Shown here piece by piece: positions 8,956 through 12,461 of a DNA stretch of 12,461 nucleotides. This DNA comes from SIG653 sp045578045 (GTDB lineage: Bacteria > Bacillota > Clostridia > Oscillospirales > CAG-382). The position numbers and the translations under genes were made by a program. The notes below the pieces were generated by a model, which saw only the letters and a program-made list of their open reading frames with translations, was not told where the DNA came from and ran no database searches. Position 1 is the stretch's first letter, and the number at the start of each line of letters is the position of its first letter. The stretch spans positions 1-12,461 of the forward strand of contig JAZNJM010000011.1 of assembly GCA_045578045.1 (NCBI GenBank), in the 5' to 3' direction.

Positions 8956-9111
8956 TTATCTCAACGCTCCTTCCAATTTTTGAATATTATTAAAACGCAT
9001 TTTTTTATTATCGAAATATTGTTTTTTGTTATCAAAACGTTGTTTGTTTTCAAAACATCGTTCTTTAAAGCCAAAACCTTGTTCTTTAAGGCTAAAACAT
9101 TGTTCTTTCAT
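8956..9111 (-). CDS. 51-residue basic repeat peptide coupled to the giant gene
   Basis: The ATG at 9111 has an excellent GGAGGTG site (9124-9118) 6 bases upstream. The TAA at 8958-8956 is followed by one T and then the giant gene's ATG, an arrangement typical of translational coupling. Residues 2-42 are six tandem repeats of the form K-(E/K)-(Q/R)-x-F-x-x: KEQCFSL, KEQGFGF, KERCFEN, KQRFDN, KKQYFDN, KKMRFNN. The fourth is one residue shorter because its DNA unit is 18 rather than 21 bp, so the length change preserves the frame. The tail is IQKLEGALR. The peptide is strongly basic with one Phe per repeat and has no signal peptide or membrane segment. It may be a regulatory leader peptide or a small protein in its own right. 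I recognise no family. The repeat-preserving indel and the ribosome site are the main evidence that it is translated. Confidence 0.6.
   Translation of the reverse strand: MKEQCFSLKEQGFGFKERCFENKQRFDNKKQYFDNKKMRFNNIQKLEGALR
8986..9108 (-). repeat. 21-bp tandem repeat inside the small ORF
   Basis: Six imperfect units (minus strand 9108-9088, 9087-9067, 9066-9046, 9045-9028, 9027-9007, 9006-8986) are 21, 21, 21, 18, 21 and 21 bp long. Each begins AAAGAA, AAACAA or AAAAAA and carries a central TTT or TTC Phe codon. The units encode the heptad repeats of the 51-residue peptide. The first two are the most alike, suggesting the most recent copying at the 5' end. Confidence 0.8.
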
Positions 9112-9271
9112 ATAAAACACCTCCCCAACTTATCCTTTGCTTCGGTTTATTTATCACTATTTTAATTCTTTCTGAAATTCGAAACATATGAAAATCTAAA
9201 CGTTTCGTTTCACGAAAAGTAGAAGAACCGCCAAAATATGCCCCACCCTTCGCAAAGCATAAAATGCTCAT
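9092..9271 (-). CDS. Possible 59-residue small ORF, unknown function
   Basis: The ATG at 9271 lies 5 bases after a strong GGAGG site (9281-9277), and the frame runs to TAG at 9094-9092. The product begins MSILCFAKGG, has a basic middle (RISERIKIVINKPKQR) and no obvious membrane segment or known domain. It overlaps the start and ribosome site of the 51-residue repeat ORF by 20 bases in another frame. If both are translated, they form a chain of overlapping small ORFs leading into the giant gene. An in-frame start at 9292 exists without a comparable ribosome site. Evidence is limited to the ribosome site and position, so it could instead be non-coding leader sequence. Confidence 0.35.
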   Translation of the reverse strand: MSILCFAKGGAYFGGSSTFRETKRLDFHMFRISERIKIVINKPKQRISWGGVLYERTMF

Positions 9272-9413
9272 ACTAACCTCCATTAAACTCATAACATCTT
9301 CACCTTGAAAACTCAGTTATTAATAACCTAAAATTCAATTCTTAATAGCTTTATATTTAATTCTATTGTATTCCATAGAAACAAAAATGCCAATATACTA
9401 ATTATCATTTTCA

Positions 9414-9442
9414 ATTATACAACAAAATATCTAAAAAATCAA
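9414..9442 (-). promoter_or_regulatory. Probable promoter of the small-ORF/giant-gene unit
   Basis: On the minus strand, TTGATT (9442-9437), 17 bases and TATAAT (9419-9414) form a good sigma-A promoter. Transcription would start near 9407 and leave about 135 bases before the first small ORF at 9271. It lies downstream of the mrp terminator, so the giant gene would be transcribed separately from mrp. Confidence 0.6.
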
Positions 9443-9601
9443 TAGCTTTAGAGGAAAAATATATATAAATTTCTTTTTAATATAGATTGTTTTCGTTCAT
9501 TTTTCATATGTAGTTTTAAAAAGCCCATTTTATTCCATAAATGAATAGCTCATTTAATCAAAAAAAGAAAAAACAGCAGAAACCCCAAAAAATAAAAAAC
9601 A
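9443..9601. other. AT-rich spacer, no gene seen
   Basis: This stretch between the mrp terminator and the next promoter holds only AT-rich sequence. A short direct repeat (AAACAGCAGAAA at 9571 and again around 9598) places a copy of the terminator's left-arm sequence just outside it. The longest minus-strand frame here is about 26 codons and has no ribosome site. Confidence 0.6.
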
Positions 9602-9642
9602 GCAGAAAACGTTCTTCTTTGAGAAAGAGAAACGTCTTCTGC
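9602..9642 (-). terminator. Strong terminator of mrp
   Basis: The arms 9602-9620 and 9624-9642 pair over 19 positions around a 3-base loop (GAG), with two mismatches and one G-T wobble. On the minus strand the stem is followed by TGTTTTTTATTTTTT. It begins about 50 bases after the mrp stop codon and isolates mrp from the unit that follows. Confidence 0.88.
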
Positions 9643-9693
9643 CGAAAATCATTTTTTATTGTTGTTTTTTATCTATTCCTTGAAAAAAAAACA

Positions 9694-10503
9694 TTATTTT
9701 TCAAGAGAATCCGTTAAAGCGTCTAACCATTCGCCCGAATAATTCTCAATTGCCCCTTTGTCTTCAGCTTCTGCAAGAGGCTTATGAATAGGTATTCTTG
9801 CAACAACGGGAATATTATATTCCTTTGCAATTTCATCAGCTTTGCTTTCACCATATATATAATGTTTATTTTTACAATCGGGACATTCAAAATATGAATA
9901 GTTTTCAACAAGTCCAAGAACGGGAATATCCATAAGATTTGCCATCTTAACCGCCTTTGAAACAATCATCGAAACAAGCTCTTGAGGAGATGTTACAATA
10001 ATTATTCCCTTAACGGGCAAGGATTGGAAAACAGTAAGAGGAACGTCTCCTGTTCCTGGAGGCATATCAACAAACATAAAGTCAACGTCTCCCCAAACAA
10101 CATCCGTCCAAAACTGTTTAACAGTTCCTGCAATAACAGGTCCTCTCCATACAACAGGATCAGTGTCATTTTCCAAAAGGAGATTAACGCTCATAACCTT
10201 AATTCCTTTTTCTGTTAAAGAAGGATTAATTCCGTCCTCACTTCCCGTTGCACGTTCCTTCAAACCAAAAGCCTTTGGAATAGAAGGCCCCGTTATATCC
10301 GCATCAAGAACAGCGGTTTTATATCCCTTTCTGTTCATATTGACAGCCAAAAGAGAAGTAACAAGGGATTTTCCAACGCCTCCCTTTCCGCTGACAACAG
10401 CGTAAACGCTTTTAACTTTCGAAGAAGAATTGCAAGCCGTTTGCAAACTTTCTTTTCCACATTTCTGACTGCACGAAGCGCAATCGTGATTACATCCTGA
10501 CAT
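9694..10503 (-). CDS. mrp: Mrp/NBP35-type iron-sulfur cluster carrier P-loop ATPase
   Basis: This 269-residue cytosolic ATPase belongs to the Mrp/ApbC/NBP35 branch of the SIMIBI/MinD-like family, whose members bind and hand over iron-sulfur clusters to apoproteins. Visible motifs are the deviant Walker A GKGGVGKS at 39-46, DADITGPSIP at 67-76, DMPPGTGD at 146-153, and the cluster-binding CPDC at 207-210 within the family signature ENYSYFECPDC. The N-terminus adds a four-Cys set (C4, C8, C11, C15) of the NBP35 type, common in anaerobe versions that lack the MIP18/DUF59 domain found in other Mrp proteins. The ATG at 10503 follows GGAGG (10512-10508) by 4 bases. The length is normal and the gene looks intact. 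I find no convincing promoter directly upstream, so it may be read from the 11692 gene through the repeat array or from within the array. Confidence 0.95.
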   Translation of the reverse strand: MSGCNHDCASCSQKCGKESLQTACNSSSKVKSVYAVVSGKGGVGKSLVTSLLAVNMNRKGYKTAVLDADITGPSIPKAFGLKERATGSEDGINPSLTEKGIKVMSVNLLLENDTDPVVWRGPVIAGTVKQFWTDVVWGDVDFMFVDMPPGTGDVPLTVFQSLPVKGIIIVTSPQELVSMIVSKAVKMANLMDIPVLGLVENYSYFECPDCKNKHYIYGESKADEIAKEYNIPVVARIPIHKPLAEAEDKGAIENYSGEWLDALTDSLEK

Positions 10504-10521
10504 AATTCCTCCATTTTATAT

Positions 10522-11057
10522 TATAAATTAGTATTTAATATTCTAAAATATTATAATTCATTGTTTAACACTTTGAAACGTTATTATTCCGTGTTTAACA
10601 CTTTAAAACGATATAATTCATTGATTAACACTTTAAAACGATATAATTCATTGATTAACACTTTGAATCATTATAATGCCGTGTTTAACTTTTCTAAACA
10701 TTGTAAATCTGTATTTAGCACTCCAAAACGCTATAATTCCGTGTTTAACACTTTAAAACGATATAATTCATTGATTAACACTTTGAAATATTATAATGCC
10801 GTGTTTAACTTTTCTAAACATTGTAAATCCGTATTTAGCACTCCGAAACGCTATACTCTGTGTTTAACACTCCGAAATGCTATAATTCCGTGTTTAACAC
10901 TCCGAAACGCTATAATCCGTGCTTAACTTTCCGAAATGCTATAATTCCGTGTTTAACGCTCCGAAACGCTATAATCTGTGCTTAACACTCCGAAACACTA
11001 TAATTCCGTGTTTAGCACCACAAAACGCTATATTCTGTGTTTTGCGTTATAATACGA
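10522..11057. repeat. Tandem array of 17-18 units of 29/30 bp
   Basis: The whole gap between mrp and the upstream gene is an array. Typical units start TATAATTCCGTG, continue TTTAACACTCCG and end AAACGC. Units 1-10 (10552-10851) are all 30 bp. Units 11-16 alternate 29 and 30 bp, giving three 59-bp dimers (10852-10910, 10911-10969, 10970-11028). Units at 10522 and 11029 are decayed edges. Positions 10612-10731 and 10732-10851 are near-copies of each other (a 120-bp, four-unit duplication). Most units contain the 11-bp dyad GTGTTTAACAC or a one-base variant. The plus strand is open for about 120 codons, but only because 30 is divisible by 3. There is no ATG or ribosome site, and the 29-bp units break the frame. 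Its role is unknown. Confidence 0.9.
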
Positions 11058-11059
11058 TT

Positions 11060-11692
11060 TTATATATTCTTAAAGAGAATCCAAAGAGTAAGCAAAACAC
11101 CAACAACGGAAAAAATAAGGTATTTCATTCCGTCCTTCAAACAATCCTCAGCAGTTCCACCTTCATTTAAAGCTATGTTTTGTACCGCCTCTCTCGTTTC
11201 GCTTTCCGCTCTCACTTCGCTTTTCTCTCTTTGCTCACTTTTCTCTCTATTTTCTTGTGTTTTTCTTGTTTCGCCTTTCTCTTTTGTTTTATTCGTCTCT
11301 CTATTTTCTTTTGTTGCTATTGTTTCGCTTTCCTCTATTGTTTTACTCGTTTCTCCGATTTCTTTCGTTTCTTTTTCTTCGGTTATTATTTTTACCGTTT
11401 CCGCTTCTTTTACTTCTTCATTTTCTCCAATTTTATTTAAGTCTTCCGTTCCTTTTGTTTTACCCAAATCAACGTTTTTATTGAAAATACTGTGATAGTG
11501 AACGTAAATCCACAAAGTTATTATACATAAGGCTAAAGGGAACATTATCGCTATATATTTACTCATATAAGATGCCTCACCCTTAAGGCTTATATTCACC
11601 GTAACCCTGTCTGGTAGTAAAATAAAGCATACAACACTCAAAATAACGGAAATTAAAGCAACAATAGCACCAATCAAAACCCTTTTTCTCAA
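11060..11692 (-). CDS. DUF1648-like membrane protein with charged Glu/Lys linker
   Basis: I choose a TTG start at 11692 because GAGGTG-type AGAGGTG (11705-11699) sits 6 bases upstream. The longer frame from ATG at 11734 would begin upstream of the predicted transcription start, and ATG at 11713 has no ribosome site. The product is then 210 residues. A membrane segment at about 5-26 runs into LLPDRVTVNISLKGEAS, the pattern of DUF1648 proteins (LPDR...G...SK). A second membrane segment lies at about 46-65. Residues about 80-185 are almost only Glu, Lys, Thr, Ser and Arg in loosely repeated ET/KT/KE units, probably an extended or coiled linker, and a third membrane segment lies at about 189-207. 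DUF1648 domains occur in SdpI-like and other Firmicutes membrane proteins, but the function here is unknown. It is divergent from the tmRNA and upstream of mrp across the repeat array. Confidence 0.75.
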   Translation of the reverse strand: MRKRVLIGAIVALISVILSVVCFILLPDRVTVNISLKGEASYMSKYIAIMFPLALCIITLWIYVHYHSIFNKNVDLGKTKGTEDLNKIGENEEVKEAETVKIITEEKETKEIGETSKTIEESETIATKENRETNKTKEKGETRKTQENREKSEQREKSEVRAESETREAVQNIALNEGGTAEDCLKDGMKYLIFSVVGVLLTLWILFKNI

Positions 11693-11724
11693 TAAAAACA
11701 CCTCTACATTCATTCTCTCAAAGT

Positions 11725-11753
11725 ATTGTAGCATATTTTATTTCAAAATTCAA
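11725..11753 (-). promoter_or_regulatory. Probable promoter of the DUF1648-like gene
   Basis: On the minus strand, TTGAAT (11753-11748), 17 bases and TACAAT (11730-11725) form a promoter with an extended -10 (TGC before TACAAT). The expected start is near 11718. This lies inside the longest open frame and supports the shorter TTG start at 11692. Confidence 0.65.
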
Positions 11754-11888
11754 CAGTTTTAAAAAAATTTTCCCTACTTGTTGTTAATTCTAAACTCCCT
11801 CCAACTTGTTTTTATTCCTATCTTTCGAGGTTATTTTCTGTTTTTATATGGAAAAATCTGAAAAACATATTTTTATATCTTATTTTTG

Positions 11889-11916
11889 TTGACAAAATAA
11901 AAAAATGTGTTATAAT
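11889..11916 (+). promoter_or_regulatory. tmRNA promoter
   Basis: TTGACA (11889-11894) and TATAAT (11911-11916) are separated by 16 bases, with TGT in front of the -10 (extended type). The predicted start is near 11922, giving a 5' leader of nearly 40 bases before the mature tmRNA end, which RNase P would remove. The strength fits a highly expressed stable RNA. Confidence 0.85.
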
Positions 11917-11938
11917 ACCTATTGTTCATACAATAGGT
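11917..11938. promoter_or_regulatory. Perfect inverted repeat over the tmRNA start site
   Basis: ACCTATTGT (11917-11925), four bases TCAT, then ACAATAGGT (11930-11938): a perfect 9-bp dyad directly abutting the -10 box. The predicted transcription start falls within the left arm, so an intact RNA hairpin would form only if transcription starts very early. It looks more like a binding site on DNA. No regulator is identified. Confidence 0.5.
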
Positions 11939-11960
11939 GAACGCTTCAAATACTATCTTC

Positions 11961-12285
11961 GGGGGTGTAAAGGTTTCGACGGGGATTGTGAAGCGGGATA
12001 AGCGGGCAGAAGCGCACGCCTTCTTTAAAACGTGTAAAACTTAAAAATAAACGACAACAATAAAGTTGCTCTTGCTGCTTAATTAAGCAGCTGTCTATCC
12101 GTTGAGTACTGCGGCTTCGGAATAGGCATCACTAAGCAGTGAACGTACATTAGTCAAAGCTTTGAGACTTTTGTATGAATTTATGAAGCTACCAAAGATG
12201 AAGGCTGTCGGTTGCCGTCATCTAAGGGAAACTAAATAACCGAATACGCTCGTAGAAGTTCTCGTGAATCGGTTTTCGGACAGGG
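11961..12285 (+). ncRNA. ssrA: tmRNA (transfer-messenger RNA), 3'-truncated
   Basis: This RNA rescues ribosomes stalled on broken messages and tags the unfinished protein for proteolysis, working with SmpB. The 5' end GGGGGTGTAAAGGTTTCGACG is the conserved acceptor/D-arm region. The tag frame ends AAC GAC AAC AAT AAA GTT GCT CTT GCT GCT TAA (12050-12082), that is NDNNKVALAA, with the usual hydrophobic ALAA tail. The stop lies in the hairpin GCTGCTTAATTAAGCAGC, as is usual. Pseudoknot-rich sequence follows (for example 12200-12260). The molecule breaks off at TTCGGACAGGG, the start of the T-arm, where the adapter begins. The T-loop, the 3' acceptor strand and CCA (roughly 35 bases) are missing. 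The exact resume codon is uncertain: an in-frame TAA at 12035-12037 limits it, and no Ala codon is available between that stop and the tag core. Confidence 0.95.
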
Positions 12286-12369
12286 AAGTCGGAGGCCAAG
12301 CGGTCTTAGGAAGACAAATTATTGTGCCAACTCCTTGGCTCACAGAACGACATGGCTACGATCCGACTT
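12286..12369 (+). other. Untrimmed MGI/DNBSEQ adapter with barcode
   Basis: The forward adapter (12286-12317, AAGTCGGAGGCCAAGC...), barcode ATTATTGTGC (12318-12327) and reverse complement of the reverse adapter (12328-12369) are joined exactly as at 94-177, in the opposite orientation and with the complementary barcode. It interrupts the tmRNA gene and is not genomic. Confidence 0.95.
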
Positions 12370-12461
12370 AAAGATGAAGGCTGTCGGTTGCCGTCATCTA
12401 AGGGAAACTAAATAACCGAATACGCTCGTAGAAGTTCTCGTGAATCGGTTTTCGGACAGGG
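12370..12461. repeat. Artefactual duplicate of 12194-12285
   Basis: These 92 bases are an exact copy of 12194-12285 (part of tmRNA) placed after the adapter. The period of 176 bases equals a 92-base insert plus an 84-base adapter, which is the concatemer pattern of a short insert. There is no second tmRNA. Confidence 0.92.

Noticed and set aside
10561..10926. Plus-strand 121-codon ORF with decapeptide repeats across the 30-bp array
   Set aside because: It starts at a TTG without a ribosome site. It stays open only because the unit length is a multiple of three, and the 29-bp units break the pattern.
10522..11057. CRISPR array
   Set aside because: Units abut directly with no unique spacers, and no cas genes are present.
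11037..11495. Plus-strand hydrophobic Phe/Leu/Ser-rich ORFs
   Set aside because: They are the antisense shadow of the Glu/Lys-rich linker. They lack a ribosome site, and the minus frame has promoter, ribosome site and a recognisable domain.
11693..11734. ATG starts at 11734 or 11713 for the DUF1648-like gene
   Set aside because: 11734 lies upstream of the predicted transcription start, and 11713 has no ribosome site. TTG at 11692 has AGAGGTG at 6 bases.
1..12461. 84-base inverted repeats near both ends, as of a transposon or integrated element
   Set aside because: The sequence is a known library adapter pair with a barcode, and insert-adapter-insert duplication explains both flanks.
12370..12461. 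Second tmRNA fragment
   Set aside because: It is an exact copy of 12194-12285 placed after the adapter, so it is technical.

Overview
The window looks like a metagenome contig from an uncultured, AT-rich, Gram-positive anaerobe, probably a gut-type member of the Clostridia. The basis is low GC, GGAGG-type ribosome binding sites, near-consensus sigma-A promoters, a Firmicutes-style tmRNA tag ending VALAA, and secreted proteins of the beta-helix and Cys-pair type common in gut Firmicutes. The taxonomy is inference. No species can be named from the sequence.

Both ends are technical. Positions 94-177 and 12286-12369 are the same 84-base sequence in opposite orientation. It matches the two MGI/DNBSEQ library adapters flanking a 10-base barcode, and each copy is followed or preceded by a duplicate of the neighbouring genomic insert. 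The trustworthy genomic sequence is therefore about 178-12285. Both the leftmost gene and the tmRNA are cut off by the contig ends.

Layout of the real sequence: every protein gene is on the minus strand, and the tmRNA at the right end is on the plus strand. Reading in the direction of transcription (high to low coordinates), a small membrane protein with a DUF1648-like N-terminus and a very charged linker (11060-11692) is followed by a 17-18 copy tandem array of 29/30-bp units (10522-11057). Next comes an Mrp/NBP35-type iron-sulfur carrier ATPase (9694-10503) with a strong hairpin terminator (9602-9642). A new transcription unit then starts near 9410. It carries two probable small ORFs (9092-9271 and 8956-9111) and a giant 2203-residue secreted beta-helix protein (2343-8954), and it ends at a terminator (2298-2332). 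The last unit, from a near-perfect promoter (2053-2081), encodes a secreted beta-propeller-like protein with Cys-pair repeats, truncated at 178.

The most unusual part is the segment just upstream of the giant protein. A run of 21-bp repeats there is in fact coding. It makes a 51-residue basic peptide of six K-x-x-x-F repeats with its own excellent ribosome binding site, and its stop codon lies one base before the giant gene's ATG, which suggests translational coupling. Each of the three intergenic or leader regions carries its own unrelated tandem array (19/38 bp, 21 bp, 29/30 bp). The two large secreted proteins look like cell-surface or extracellular binding proteins, but neither shows a visible sorting signal.
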